64,000 nucleotides of DNA from SAR116 cluster bacterium AG-426-I14 (GTDB lineage Bacteria > Pseudomonadota > Alphaproteobacteria > Puniceispirillales > Marisalimonadaceae): the NCBI GenBank assembly GCA_003210055.1, contig QCNS01000004.1, positions 1 to 64,000 on the forward strand. Direction: 5' to 3'. The first letter of the stretch is position 1; every line of letters begins with the position of its first letter. The notes below the pieces were generated by a model. That model was not told the DNA's origin. It searched no databases and was given only the letters and a program-made list of their open reading frames with translations. A program made the translations under genes and the position numbers. This document shows, in pieces, positions 1-9,644 of this stretch.

Positions 1-144
1 AAATTGATTCCCACAATTCTTAAGCATGATAACCCAATAGTAATTGCAGATGGAACTTCTTGTAGAGCTCAAATAAAAGATGAGGCAAATAATAAAGCAA
101 TGCATTTGGCTAAATTCTTAGAACCACTCATTAAATTAAGTTGA
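1..144 (+). CDS. C-terminal fragment of an FAD-linked oxidase / Fe-S oxidoreductase (5' end outside window)
   Basis: An open frame runs from base 1 to a TGA at 142-144 and gives 47 residues. The stretch VIADGTSCRAQIKDEA resembles the conserved C-terminal ADGxSCRxQI segment of large FAD-binding oxidase/Fe-S fusion proteins (D-lactate dehydrogenase or DUF3683-like). The gene is cut by the window edge, so domains further upstream cannot be seen. It ends 7 bases before the molybdopterin oxidoreductase on the same strand, so the two may share a transcript. The family call rests on one short motif and is tentative. Confidence 0.45.
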   Translation, partial: KLIPTILKHDNPIVIADGTSCRAQIKDEANNKAMHLAKFLEPLIKLS

Positions 145-151
145 TAAAATT

Positions 152-2491
152 ATGTTGAAAAAAACTACTAGCTCACATTGGGGAAGTTATTATGCGAAAG
201 TTAAAAATGGCAAATTAATAGCTTTAGAACCTTATGAAAAAGATTTAGATCCTTCATTAATTTCTGAAGGTATGATTGATGCAATTGATGATGATTTAAG
301 AATTAGAAAGCCTCATGTCAGATTAGGTTGGTATAAAGATTATTTGAAAGAATTTAAACAAAATGAAAAATTTGCTCTAGATAGAAAAAGAAAAAAAAGA
401 GGAAATGATGAGTTTCTGGAAATATCTTGGGAAGAAGCAATAGAAATTGTTTCTTATGAGTTAGAGAGAGTAAAAACTAATTTTTCTAACAAATCTATAT
501 TTGCTGGTTCATACGGATGGGCATCCTCAGGAAGATTTCATCATGCACAGAGTCAATTGCACAGATTTTTTAATTGTTATGGAGGGTATGTTAAATCTGT
601 AACAACTTACTCATACGCGGCAAGCGAAACAATAATTCCACATATAGTTGGTATGTCTTATAGAAAATTTCTAGATGAACACACTGATTGGGAGAGTATA
701 GCTAGGAATACAGAGGTAATTCTTATGTTCGGAAGTCTCCCTCTAAAAAACTCTCAAGTTACTTCAGGTGGAGTTGGTTTTCATACAACTAGATTATACC
801 TAGAAAAATGTAAAAAAAATAAGGTTAAATTTTTTAATATTAGTCCAACCAATATGGAGGCTGATAAATTAGTCAAAGCAGATTGGATTAAAATCAGACC
901 AGGCACAGACACTGCCTTTATGTTAGCTTTAGCTTACATTTTAGTAAGGGAAAATCTTTGTGATAATGCATTCTTAAAAAAATATTGTAGTGGTTATGAT
1001 ATTTTTAAAGATTATTTACTAGGAAATAAAGATGGGGTTAAAAAAAATCCAAAATGGGCAAAAAAAATCACAGGAATTGAAGAAAAAACTTTTTATAAAA
1101 TTGTAAGTTCTATTAATAATAAGAGAACTTTATTAACTGGTTCTTGGTCTCTTCAAAGACAACAATATGGTGAACAACCTCATTGGATGGTTGTTGTACT
1201 TGCTGCAATGTTGGGACAAATTGGATTACCTGGAGGGGGTTTTGGTTTAGGGTATAGTGCCGAAAATGGAATTGGTAATCCTGTTAAAAATTTTAAATGG
1301 CCAGCTTTAAATCAATTTAAAAATAATGTTTCAGATTTTATCCCTGTTGCAAGATACTCAGATATGCTTTTAAACCCAGGTAAAAAATTTACTTTTAATG
1401 GTTCAGATTATAAATATCCTAATATAAAGTTAGTTTACTGGGCAGGTGGAAACCCTTTTCATCATCAAATGGACTTATCAAAACTGACTAAAGCTAGTTT
1501 TAAACCAGATACCATAGTAACTAATGAAATTTGGTGGAATAGCCTCGCTCGTTATTCTGATCTCATCTTTCCTACCTCTACTAATTTAGAAAGAAATGAT
1601 ATTGGATTTAGACATTGGGAACAAACTGTATCACCCATGCATAGAGCCATTAACCCAATTGGAGAGTCTAAAAATGATTTTGAAATATTTTCGTTAATTT
1701 CTAAAAAATTAGGTTTTAATAAAAAGTTTACAGAAAATAGAACTGAAATGCAGTGGTTAGAATTTCTATGGATAGAAGCAAGAAATTTAGCCAAAAAAAA
1801 TAATTTTTATCTTCCTAGTTTTAGAGAGTTTTGGGAAGGAAGCTTTTTTGAGGTTTTACAACCAACACATGATCAAATTTTATTAGAGGATTATATAAAA
1901 AATCCAGAAAGTTCTCCACTATCTACACCGTCAAAAAAAATAGAAATTTTTTCAAAAGTAATTGATAGTTTTAATTATAAAGACTGCCCTGGTCACCCTT
2001 CATGGTTAGAACCAAAAGAATGGTTGGGGGCAAAAATAGCAAAAAAATATCCTTTACACCTTATTTCTGGACAACCCGAAAATCGTTTACATAGTCAACT
2101 TGATAATGGGAAACATAGCCAAAAAATGAAAGTAAAACAAAGAGAAATGCTCAAGATAAACCCATTAGATGCTAAACAACGTAATTTAAAGAATAGAGAT
2201 ATTGTTGAAGTTTTTAATGATAGAGGGGCTTGTCTTGCAGGAATCAAGATTTCTGATGAAGTAATGAAAGGCATTGTTTATCTTCCTGTAGGAGCATGGT
2301 ATAATCCTCATAAAAATGAGAATTTTTGTATACATGGAAATCCAAATGTACTGACAGATGATATTGGTTGTTCATCTCTAAGCCAAGGACCATCCGCTCA
2401 TTCTACTCTCGTAGAAATTAAAAAATGGAAAAAAGATTTACCAAAAATATCTGTTTTTAATCTACCTGTAATAAATAAAAAAATTAAATAA
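152..2491 (+). CDS. Molybdopterin-dependent oxidoreductase, DMSO/TMAO/biotin sulfoxide reductase type
   Basis: The 779-residue protein has the layout of the DMSO reductase family: an N-terminal molybdopterin domain, the central block TGSWSLQRQQYGEQPHW, and a C-terminal dinucleotide-binding domain after about residue 630. The segment TYSYAASETIIPHIVG corresponds to the region of family members that carries the serine molybdenum ligand, so Ser154 is the likely ligand. There is no Cys cluster for an N-terminal 4Fe-4S centre and no twin-arginine leader. The enzyme is therefore probably cytoplasmic and BisC-like rather than periplasmic TorA. It ends convergently with uraD, overlapping by 8 bases. 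The substrate is unknown; S- or N-oxides are the family norm. No clear Shine-Dalgarno precedes the ATG. Confidence 0.8.
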   Translation: MLKKTTSSHWGSYYAKVKNGKLIALEPYEKDLDPSLISEGMIDAIDDDLRIRKPHVRLGWYKDYLKEFKQNEKFALDRKRKKRGNDEFLEISWEEAIEIVSYELERVKTNFSNKSIFAGSYGWASSGRFHHAQSQLHRFFNCYGGYVKSVTTYSYAASETIIPHIVGMSYRKFLDEHTDWESIARNTEVILMFGSLPLKNSQVTSGGVGFHTTRLYLEKCKKNKVKFFNISPTNMEADKLVKADWIKIRPGTDTAFMLALAYILVRENLCDNAFLKKYCSGYDIFKDYLLGNKDGVKKNPKWAKKITGIEEKTFYKIVSSINNKRTLLTGSWSLQRQQYGEQPHWMVVVLAAMLGQIGLPGGGFGLGYSAENGIGNPVKNFKWPALNQFKNNVSDFIPVARYSDMLLNPGKKFTFNGSDYKYPNIKLVYWAGGNPFHHQMDLSKLTKASFKPDTIVTNEIWWNSLARYSDLIFPTSTNLERNDIGFRHWEQTVSPMHRAINPIGESKNDFEIFSLISKKLGFNKKFTENRTEMQWLEFLWIEARNLAKKNNFYLPSFREFWEGSFFEVLQPTHDQILLEDYIKNPESSPLSTPSKKIEIFSKVIDSFNYKDCPGHPSWLEPKEWLGAKIAKKYPLHLISGQPENRLHSQLDNGKHSQKMKVKQREMLKINPLDAKQRNLKNRDIVEVFNDRGACLAGIKISDEVMKGIVYLPVGAWYNPHKNENFCIHGNPNVLTDDIGCSSLSQGPSAHSTLVEIKKWKKDLPKISVFNLPVINKKIK

Positions 2492-3005
2492 TTAAAGTAT
2501 CAAATCTAATTTTTGCTATTTTGTGAACCTCTTTTAATGCTGTTAAAAACTCTTCTTGATAATTATTATTTATTCTAGTGTTCATAGCATTTATAACATC
2601 AACTCTTGTCAAACCTTTAACAGCGATTATGAAAGGGAAATCAAATTTTTCTCTATACTTTTTATTTAATAATTTAATGTTTTTGTACTCTTCTTCTGAG
2701 CATTGATCTAAACCTGCAGACTTTTGTTCTTTTTGAGATGATTTTGTAAGACTTGAAAGTTTATTTTTTTTTATTCCAAGCTCTGGATGTGACCGTAATA
2801 ATTTTAATTTTGACTCATCTGAACTTTTTTCTACTTGCTCTTTCATTTTTAATTTCAAATCCTCTAATTTTTCAGGTATAGAGCTTTTATTTTTAATGAT
2901 ATTTATAATAACCCATGAAGAATGTTCATAAATTGAGTCAAACAAAGTAATGAATTCTTTTTCTGTAAAACTTTTATTTTCAAAATTTATAATCTTATTT
3001 GTCAT
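2484..3005 (-). CDS. uraD: OHCU decarboxylase (urate to allantoin, last step)
   Basis: This 173-residue protein matches 2-oxo-4-hydroxy-4-carboxy-5-ureidoimidazoline decarboxylase in length and motifs. It has the catalytic-histidine block RSHPELG (His73), an EQKSAGLD block (Glu93) and the PFIIAVKG substrate-loop segment. The enzyme removes CO2 from OHCU to give S-allantoin in the cytoplasm. It lies divergently from uraH, whose start is 37 bases away, and just ahead of the membrane urate oxidase. The three genes therefore cover the whole urate-to-allantoin conversion. Its stop overlaps the end of the opposite-strand molybdoenzyme by 8 bases. I consider the identification firm. Confidence 0.92.
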   Translation of the reverse strand: MTNKIINFENKSFTEKEFITLFDSIYEHSSWVIINIIKNKSSIPEKLEDLKLKMKEQVEKSSDESKLKLLRSHPELGIKKNKLSSLTKSSQKEQKSAGLDQCSEEEYKNIKLLNKKYREKFDFPFIIAVKGLTRVDVINAMNTRINNNYQEEFLTALKEVHKIAKIRFDTLII

Positions 3006-3041
3006 TTCTTTACTATTTTTTATATGATATAAAGTATCATA

Positions 3042-3392
3042 ATGGCAGGATTAACTACACATGTTCTTGATACTAGCATAGGTAAACCAGCCTATAAAAT
3101 TTTAATTGAATTATATTCAATTGATAAAAATTGCAAAAAAAAAATTTCAGAATGTTTTACAAACAAAGATGGTCGTTTAGATAACCCTCTTATTTCAAGT
3201 GAAAATTTTGTGAAAGGGAAATACGAAATTGTATTCCATGTAAAGGAATATTTTTTAAAAAATAATTTAGTAACTCCAGATTATAATTTTTATGAAAATA
3301 TAGCCATACAATTTTCCATTGACGAAGATAGTCATTATCATATCCCATTGTTATTATCTCCATTTGGTTATAGTACCTATAGAGGCAGCTAA
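3042..3392 (+). CDS. uraH: 5-hydroxyisourate hydrolase (transthyretin-like)
   Basis: The 116-residue protein has the three hallmarks of HIU hydrolase: the N-terminal GLTTHVLDT block with His7, Arg45 in KDGRLD, and the C-terminal tetrapeptide YRGS preceded by His100 in YHIPLLLSPFGYSTYRGS. It hydrolyses 5-hydroxyisourate, the product of the adjacent urate oxidase, to OHCU for uraD. No signal peptide is visible, so it acts in the cytoplasm. The downstream puuD begins within two bases of its stop, indicating one transcript. Length is normal for the family. Confidence 0.95.
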   Translation: MAGLTTHVLDTSIGKPAYKILIELYSIDKNCKKKISECFTNKDGRLDNPLISSENFVKGKYEIVFHVKEYFLKNNLVTPDYNFYENIAIQFSIDEDSHYHIPLLLSPFGYSTYRGS

Positions 3393-3393
3393 A

Positions 3394-4611
3394 TTGTTCT
3401 ATATATTTTTTGAATGGATTGAATTTTTAGTACGATGGCTTCATGTGATAGCAGGAATAGCCTGGATAGGCTCAAGCTTTTATTTTATTGCGTTAGATTT
3501 AAGTCTTCAAAACAAAAAAGATATGCCTAAACAAGCTCATGGTGAAGCATGGCAAGTTCATGGTGGAGGATTTTATCAAATAATAAAATACCTTGTTGCT
3601 CCTGAAAAAATGCCTTCACAATTAACTTGGTTTAAATGGGAAGCTTATGGAACATGGATATCTGGTTTTTTACTATTAATTCTTGTTTATTACCTTAGTG
3701 CTGACCTTTATATGATTGAAATCGAAAAGTTTGACCTTACAAAATTTGAAGCAATATCTATTTCTTTGATTGGTATAATTTTAGGATGGGTATTGTATAA
3801 TTTTATATGTAAAAAAACTGTTAATAAAAATAATAATGTTCTAGCAATTTTTATTTTATTTATTTTTACGATTTTTAGCTGGCTATACTTTCAAGTTTTT
3901 TCATATCGAGGGGCATACATGCAAATTGGTTCAATGCTGGGAACAATAATGGTAGCTAATGTTTTAATGATCATTATCCCTGGGCAAAAAAAAGTGGTTA
4001 AAAGTCTACTTGAAAACAAAAAACCTGATGCTATACATGGGATTACAGCAAAACAAAGATCGCTACACAATAATTATTTAACTCTACCAGTAATTTTTAT
4101 TATGATAAGTAATCACTATCCCACAATTTATGCAACTGAATATTCTTGGATTATAATCTCATTGATTATAATTGTGGGTGCTTTAATTAGACAATTTTTT
4201 AATATCAAACACTCTGGTAAAAAACCACCTTATCTTATTTGGATACCAATAACTATGATAGTTTTATTTTCGGTCTATCTAAGTGATATTGGTAAACCCA
4301 ACTTATCAAGTTCAAAAAAGAACGCAGAATTAATTATTCAGAAAATTCCCAAAACATTAGTTGTAGCTTCTGAAGAAATTATTATTTCAAAATGTTCAAT
4401 GTGTCATGCAAAAGAGCCTCTTTGGGAAAATATGAAACACTCTCCTAAGCAGATTAATTTAGAAAATATTAAAGATATTGTTCAAAATATTGATAGTATT
4501 TATTCCCAAGCAGTTATGTCATACGCAATGCCACCTGGGAATATAACGTTTTTAGAAAACTCAGAAAGAAAAACTTTATATGATTTGTACAATTTTCTTA
4601 AAAGACTCTAA
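3394..4611 (+). CDS. puuD: Membrane-bound urate oxidase with C-terminal cytochrome c domain
   Basis: This is a PuuD-type urate hydroxylase (urate to 5-hydroxyisourate) that passes electrons to a fused haem domain instead of making peroxide. From the chosen TTG start at 3394 the protein has 405 residues. It has about eight hydrophobic helices, including the N-terminal RWLHVIAGIAWIGSSFYFIALD segment, then a cytochrome c domain with CSMCH (Cys334, Cys337, His338) and a probable methionine ligand near Met379 in AMPPGN. An in-frame ATG at 3319 lies inside uraH and would add 25 unlikely residues. TTG 3394 has AGAGG eight bases upstream and directly follows the uraH stop. It is convergent with hyuB, with no gap between the two stops. 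Confidence 0.9.
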   Translation: MFYIFFEWIEFLVRWLHVIAGIAWIGSSFYFIALDLSLQNKKDMPKQAHGEAWQVHGGGFYQIIKYLVAPEKMPSQLTWFKWEAYGTWISGFLLLILVYYLSADLYMIEIEKFDLTKFEAISISLIGIILGWVLYNFICKKTVNKNNNVLAIFILFIFTIFSWLYFQVFSYRGAYMQIGSMLGTIMVANVLMIIIPGQKKVVKSLLENKKPDAIHGITAKQRSLHNNYLTLPVIFIMISNHYPTIYATEYSWIIISLIIIVGALIRQFFNIKHSGKKPPYLIWIPITMIVLFSVYLSDIGKPNLSSSKKNAELIIQKIPKTLVVASEEIIISKCSMCHAKEPLWENMKHSPKQINLENIKDIVQNIDSIYSQAVMSYAMPPGNITFLENSERKTLYDLYNFLKRL

Positions 4612-6213
4612 TTAAATTAATTGATTTTCTTTATCTTGATTTAATAAATCTTTGCTTCTTTTTTTAAATAATCCATATCCTCCACCACCGGGAGTTTCGA
4701 CTACTAATATCTCATCACCTTTTATAGGTTGAGTACCCTTTCCATTTAATTTTCGTCCATTTTTAATTTTAATTAAACCTGGTTTACCGTTTTCTCCACC
4801 TTTTCTTCCTCTTGGAGGAAATTTAATTCGGTCATACGCGGCTAATATCTCCATATCTTTTCCAAGAGAGGATTTAATTTCAATTATTTGACCATCTCCT
4901 CCTCTAAATTTACCTTTACCCCCACTACCAGTTTTGAATTCTTTCTTTAAAAATAATAATGGTGCAACTGCTTCATTAATTTCTACTGGAGTACCTTTTA
5001 CTCCTGAAGGATAAGCTGTTGCCGACAAACCATCTTTGCTTGGACGTGCACCTGTACCACCATTTGTTACTGCAGTGATAGCAAATATACTTTTATTATC
5101 TTTTTGTTGACCTCTAAAAGTTAAATTCCACAAACAAGAGGCACCTTCAGCGGGTACTAAATCTGGAATAGCTTTTTCAAGACAACCAAAAACAACGTCA
5201 GGTAGCATCTGACCGATTATATGCCTTGCGCATACACTTGCTGGATATTTGGCATTTAATATTGTACCTTCAGGAGCATTAATATCGTAAGGTGACAATG
5301 AACCAGCATTATTAGGTACTTCTGGTGAAATAAGACAACTTAATCCAAACCCTGTATATGCTCTTGTATAAGATAATGGAACGTTTATTCCATAAAGAGA
5401 CTTTTGAGAGGTTCCATTATAATCCATAAAAATTTTATCTTCTTTAACTGTTAAAGTTGCATTCAACGTAACAGGTTTTTCAAAACCATCTACTTTCATA
5501 GAATTTTTATAAACACCATTAGGTATTTTTTTAATTTCTTTTTTAACTGCATTCACAGACTTTGTATAAATAAAATTTGAAAGTTGATTCAAGTCACTAA
5601 TTTCAAATTCTTTCATCATGTCATTAAGACGTAAACATCCTACGTCGTTACATGCTGCTAAGGAATAAACATCACCTTCTGTCTCAACAGGCTGCCTAGT
5701 ATTTTGTCTGATCATAGATAAAAGAGTTTTATTCATTTTACCTTTGTCAGCTAATTTTAACATAGGAATATAAATTCCTTCCATATGAACATCAGTTGCA
5801 TCTGGACCAGTACCTATACCTCCTATATCAGTAAGGTGTGAAGTACACGAAAACAAACCAACAATTTTATTATTCTTAAAACATGGAGTGGTTAATACAA
5901 AGTCATTTAAATGACCAGTTCCCATCCACGGATCATTTGTAATATATATATCTCCTTCATTCATATGCTGAATCGTAAAAAAACGCATAAAATGTTTTAC
6001 TGACTCTGCCATAGAATTAACATGTCCTGGAGTCCCAGTAACTGCTTGTGCCATCATTCTTCCTTTTAAATCAAATATGCCAGCAGAAATATCTCCACAT
6101 TCTCTTACAATTGGGCTAAATGCAGTTCTTACAAGGGTCTGTCCCTGTTCTTCTACTACAGAAAGAAGTCTATTCCACATTAATTGATTAGTAATTTCAT
6201 TGATTTTACTCAT
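4612..6213 (-). CDS. hyuB: Hydantoinase B / 5-oxoprolinase-type subunit
   Basis: The 533-residue protein belongs to the HyuB/OplaH-B family. Typical blocks are NRLLSVVEEQGQTLVRTAFS near the N-terminus, GDIYITNDPWMGTGHLNDFV, and the glycine-rich C-terminal ETPGGGGYGLF. With HyuA it forms an ATP-dependent enzyme opening a five-membered cyclic amide such as N-methylhydantoin, hydantoin or 5-oxoproline; the exact ring is not readable from sequence. Its ATG follows the hyuA stop by one base and has an AAGGA ribosome site inside the end of hyuA, so translation is coupled. It is the last gene of the TRAP-hyuA-hyuB operon. Confidence 0.88.
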   Translation of the reverse strand: MSKINEITNQLMWNRLLSVVEEQGQTLVRTAFSPIVRECGDISAGIFDLKGRMMAQAVTGTPGHVNSMAESVKHFMRFFTIQHMNEGDIYITNDPWMGTGHLNDFVLTTPCFKNNKIVGLFSCTSHLTDIGGIGTGPDATDVHMEGIYIPMLKLADKGKMNKTLLSMIRQNTRQPVETEGDVYSLAACNDVGCLRLNDMMKEFEISDLNQLSNFIYTKSVNAVKKEIKKIPNGVYKNSMKVDGFEKPVTLNATLTVKEDKIFMDYNGTSQKSLYGINVPLSYTRAYTGFGLSCLISPEVPNNAGSLSPYDINAPEGTILNAKYPASVCARHIIGQMLPDVVFGCLEKAIPDLVPAEGASCLWNLTFRGQQKDNKSIFAITAVTNGGTGARPSKDGLSATAYPSGVKGTPVEINEAVAPLLFLKKEFKTGSGGKGKFRGGDGQIIEIKSSLGKDMEILAAYDRIKFPPRGRKGGENGKPGLIKIKNGRKLNGKGTQPIKGDEILVVETPGGGGYGLFKKRSKDLLNQDKENQLI

Positions 6214-6214
6214 T

Positions 6215-8284
6215 TTATTTTCCTTTAATCATTTCAATTTCCAAATAATTATTGGATAAAACTTTTGTCTGAAAATTATCACTAACAATTATAGTTGTTT
6301 GATCCTCAACTAAAACGCATGCACCTTTAATTATATTTCCAGGCAATAAGTCTTTTCTAGTATATGTCTTCGTATTAATAAATTTTGATTTTTTCACATT
6401 TATGATTTTAGTAATTTGTGATTTACCTTTATAAATTTTAGATTTAATTGGCTTTATTTTCTTTTCTTTTTTAATTTTATTTATTAGTGAAACTGCCCAA
6501 GTTAATACTTCAATCTCAGCATGAGGTAGTATTCTGCCATACAATTTTTTATATTCAATTTCAAAGTTCTTTTTAAGATAATTTGTGTCTTTTAAATTAA
6601 AGTTTCTATTATCTATTTTAACCTTAATTTCATGACCTTGACCAAAGTAACGCATATAGACAAATCTTTCTAAGTTAAAATTTTTAGAAGTATTTTTTAT
6701 ATTTATAACCTTTTCAGCTTCACTATTCATTTTACTTAATAAGTCATTTACTATTTTTGGTTTAAAATCACGAAGAAAAAACCTCATGCTTTTAATAACT
6801 TCATAACCAACGGGAGCTAATAAAAAACCTACTGCTGAACCAACACTTGCGTTAGTTGGTATTATGATTTTTCTTACTTTTAACTTCTCTGCAATTCTTG
6901 AAACATGCAAGGGAGCTGCCCCACCAAAAGCTATTAAGGTTTTATTTTCCGTATCTTGACCTTGCTCAACTGCATGAACTCTAGCAGCATTTGCCATTGT
7001 TTCATCTACCATTTCTGTTATGCCCAATGCTGACATTTCAAGATTAAGTTTTAATGGTTTTGAAATTTTCTCCCTTATTGCCAACTCACTTTTTTTACGA
7101 AACAATTTAATTTTTCCAGAAGCAAAATTATCTGGATTTATTTTTCCTATCATTAAGTCTGCATCTGTTATTGTTGGTTCCTGTCCACCTAGACCATAGC
7201 ATGCAGGTCCAGGATCTGCTCCAGCACTATCTGGACCAATTGTAATTTGATCTAATTTATTAACTCTTGCTATCGATCCACCTCCAGCTCCAATTTCAAC
7301 CATCTCAATCACTGGTATCCTAATTGGAAGACCACTACCTTTTTTAAACCTAGATTTTCTATCAACCTCAAACTCTCTTGCTTTGTTAGGAGACTTATTC
7401 TCAATAAGAGTTATTTTAGCCGTTGTTCCTCCCATATCAAATGATATTACTTGTTTTAAATCTAACTCTTTGGCTATTGATGTTGCTAAAATTACACCAC
7501 CAGCTGGTCCAGACTCAACTAATCTTATGGGGTGATCTGTAGCATTTTCAACATTAGTCAAACTACCTCCCGAGGTCATAAGCAAAAATGAACAATTAAA
7601 GCCCTTATTAACTAAACTTTTTTTAAGATTATCAAGATATCGTGAAATTAATGGTTTAATGTAACTATTTATAACTGTCGTTGTAAATCTTTCATATTCT
7701 CTTATCTCAGGACAAACTTCGGAAGAAATACTTATTTTTATATCAGGAAACTTTTTACTTAATAACTCTCTTAAAACAATTTCATTTTTTGGATTTGCGT
7801 ATGAATGCAAAAATCCAATACCAATACTTTCAAATTTTTCTTTACTAATTTTATTAAATATGGGGTCTAAGTTTTTAATATTTAGAGGTTTTAAAATTTT
7901 TCCATCAACATCAGTTCTCTCTTCCACAACATACCTATACTTTCTTGGTACAATTGACAAAGTCTTCTCTAACAACAAATCATATTGATCGAACCTACTT
8001 TCATATCCAATATCTAATACATCTCTAAAACCTGAGGTTGTAATAAAACAACTGTGAGCACCCTTTCTTTCTATAACAGCATTTGTCGCTAAGGTTGTAC
8101 CATGGATAATCATATCAATTTGACTAGGTTCAACATTATTCTCATGCAATAACTCTAAAACACCTTCAAGAACTGCTATTTCTGGTTTTTCAACAGATGT
8201 AAGGACTTTTTTTGTGTATAAAGTTTTATTTTTTTCTAAAACTAAATCTGTAAAAGTTCCACCTATATCAATAGCTAATCTCAT
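6215..8284 (-). CDS. hyuA: Hydantoinase A / 5-oxoprolinase-type ATPase subunit
   Basis: The 689-residue protein starts MRLAIDIGGTFTDLVLE, the phosphate-binding signature of the ASKHA-fold HyuA family. It also carries the GTTLATNAVIERKG, GGSLTNVE, ESGPAGG, SFDMGGTTAK and PDSAGADPGPACYG blocks of this family. It is the ATP-using half of the cyclic-amide hydrolase with HyuB. An AGAGG ribosome site lies seven bases before the ATG. The upstream neighbour is the TRAP transporter large subunit (45-base gap), so the imported compound is probably the substrate or a precursor. Acetone-carboxylase-like activity is less likely because no third subunit is present. Confidence 0.88.
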   Translation of the reverse strand: MRLAIDIGGTFTDLVLEKNKTLYTKKVLTSVEKPEIAVLEGVLELLHENNVEPSQIDMIIHGTTLATNAVIERKGAHSCFITTSGFRDVLDIGYESRFDQYDLLLEKTLSIVPRKYRYVVEERTDVDGKILKPLNIKNLDPIFNKISKEKFESIGIGFLHSYANPKNEIVLRELLSKKFPDIKISISSEVCPEIREYERFTTTVINSYIKPLISRYLDNLKKSLVNKGFNCSFLLMTSGGSLTNVENATDHPIRLVESGPAGGVILATSIAKELDLKQVISFDMGGTTAKITLIENKSPNKAREFEVDRKSRFKKGSGLPIRIPVIEMVEIGAGGGSIARVNKLDQITIGPDSAGADPGPACYGLGGQEPTITDADLMIGKINPDNFASGKIKLFRKKSELAIREKISKPLKLNLEMSALGITEMVDETMANAARVHAVEQGQDTENKTLIAFGGAAPLHVSRIAEKLKVRKIIIPTNASVGSAVGFLLAPVGYEVIKSMRFFLRDFKPKIVNDLLSKMNSEAEKVINIKNTSKNFNLERFVYMRYFGQGHEIKVKIDNRNFNLKDTNYLKKNFEIEYKKLYGRILPHAEIEVLTWAVSLINKIKKEKKIKPIKSKIYKGKSQITKIINVKKSKFINTKTYTRKDLLPGNIIKGACVLVEDQTTIIVSDNFQTKVLSNNYLEIEMIKGK

Positions 8285-8329
8285 TCGTTTGCCTCTTAAA
8301 ATTCTCTATTCATAATAACTTAATGCAAG

Positions 8330-9631
8330 TCATCTTTGAATCATAAATTGGACTGGCGCTGTTACGATTTCAGGAAATATCACTAAAATAACAATTCCTA
8401 ACATCATTAAGAAGAAAAATGGCATAGCTGCCTTAGTAATTTTAAGTATATCTCTTCCTGTCATACCTTGTAGAACAAATAAATTAAAACCAACAGGAGG
8501 TGTAATTTGAGCCATCTCTACTACAATAACGGTATAAATACCAAACCAAATTAAATCTATTCCAGCAGTTTGAACCATAGGAAGGACAACTGAAGCTGTG
8601 AGAACCATCATAGAAGTTCCCTCTAAGAAACAACCTAGAAATATATATAAGATAGTTAAAATAATTAACAATGAAATTTGCGACAACTCGTATTGATTAA
8701 CAATTTGTCCCAACTGCTTTGGTATACCTGTATACCCCATTGCAACCGACAAAAATGCTGCTCCAACTATGATAAAATTAATCATACATGAGGTTTTTAC
8801 TGCACCCATTAAACTTTCTTTAAAGCTTTGCCAACTTAAAGTTTTAGTAGCCCAAGCTAATAACAAAGCTCCACAAACACCAATTGTAGCTGCTTCTGTA
8901 GGTGTAGCATAACCTCCATAAATAGAACCTAAAACACAAAAAATGAGACCTATGACAGGAAATAAGTGTTTACCAGCTACAATTTTTTCATAAAAACTAT
9001 AACGTTTTTTTTCTTTTGGAGCTAATGAGGGATTTAAAATAGATCTTAAGGAAATATATGACATAAAAATCAAAATTATCATTATTCCCGGTAATACTCC
9101 TGCTATAAAAAGACGTGAAATTGACTGTTGGGCTAATACTCCATAAACAATTAACATTATTGATGGTGGTATCAAGAGACCCAAAGTACCTGAACCGGCC
9201 AAGGAACCTATGCTCAACGTTTCATCATACTTTCTTTTAGTTAATTCTGGTATACTCATTCGCCCAATGGTTGCACAAGTAACTGCACTTGAACCGGCAA
9301 CGGCTGCCATAATACCACAACCAACGACATTTACATGCAATAAACCTCCAGGTAATCTGGAAAGCATCGGGGAAAGTCCTTTAAACATATCTGAAGATAA
9401 TCTTGTCCTAAACAAAATTTCTCCCATCCAAATAAATAAAGGCAAAGCTGTCAGAGCCCAATTCCAACTCGCGTCCCAAATTGTGCTGGCTAATAATGAA
9501 CCTACTGGCGCTGGTGTAAAGAACTCTAGTAATACATAGCCTATTGCAATCAAAGCAGGCGCAACCCAAATACCTAAAGAAAGTAAAAAAAGTAGAAGAA
9601 AAAATAAACCTATTGATAATCCCGTTGCCAT
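8330..9631 (-). CDS. dctM: TRAP transporter large permease (DctM family)
   Basis: The 433-residue membrane protein consists almost entirely of hydrophobic segments, as expected for the 12-helix DctM subunit. It contains family blocks such as HVNVVGCGIMAAVAGSSAVT and IGSLAGSGTLGLLIPPSI, the latter being the conserved G-x-L-G-x-L-I-P-P motif. It forms the sodium-coupled transport channel in the inner membrane with DctQ. The gene follows dctQ by 13 bases and precedes hyuA by 45 bases, so it is part of the operon dctP-dctQ-dctM-hyuA-hyuB. The ligand is not known; the hydantoinase genes suggest a cyclic amide or ureide acid. Confidence 0.9.
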   Translation of the reverse strand: MATGLSIGLFFLLLFLLSLGIWVAPALIAIGYVLLEFFTPAPVGSLLASTIWDASWNWALTALPLFIWMGEILFRTRLSSDMFKGLSPMLSRLPGGLLHVNVVGCGIMAAVAGSSAVTCATIGRMSIPELTKRKYDETLSIGSLAGSGTLGLLIPPSIMLIVYGVLAQQSISRLFIAGVLPGIMIILIFMSYISLRSILNPSLAPKEKKRYSFYEKIVAGKHLFPVIGLIFCVLGSIYGGYATPTEAATIGVCGALLLAWATKTLSWQSFKESLMGAVKTSCMINFIIVGAAFLSVAMGYTGIPKQLGQIVNQYELSQISLLIILTILYIFLGCFLEGTSMMVLTASVVLPMVQTAGIDLIWFGIYTVIVVEMAQITPPVGFNLFVLQGMTGRDILKITKAAMPFFFLMMLGIVILVIFPEIVTAPVQFMIQR

Positions 9632-9644
9632 CTAAAATTAATCC

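Noticed and set aside
1552-1794. Minus-strand open frame of 80 residues within the molybdopterin oxidoreductase
   Set aside because: It is wholly inside a well-supported gene and has no start signal or recognisable domain.
3319-3393. ATG at 3319 as the start of the membrane urate oxidase
   Set aside because: It lies inside uraH and adds a non-conserved 25-residue stretch; TTG 3394 has AGAGG at the right distance and gives the usual N-terminus.
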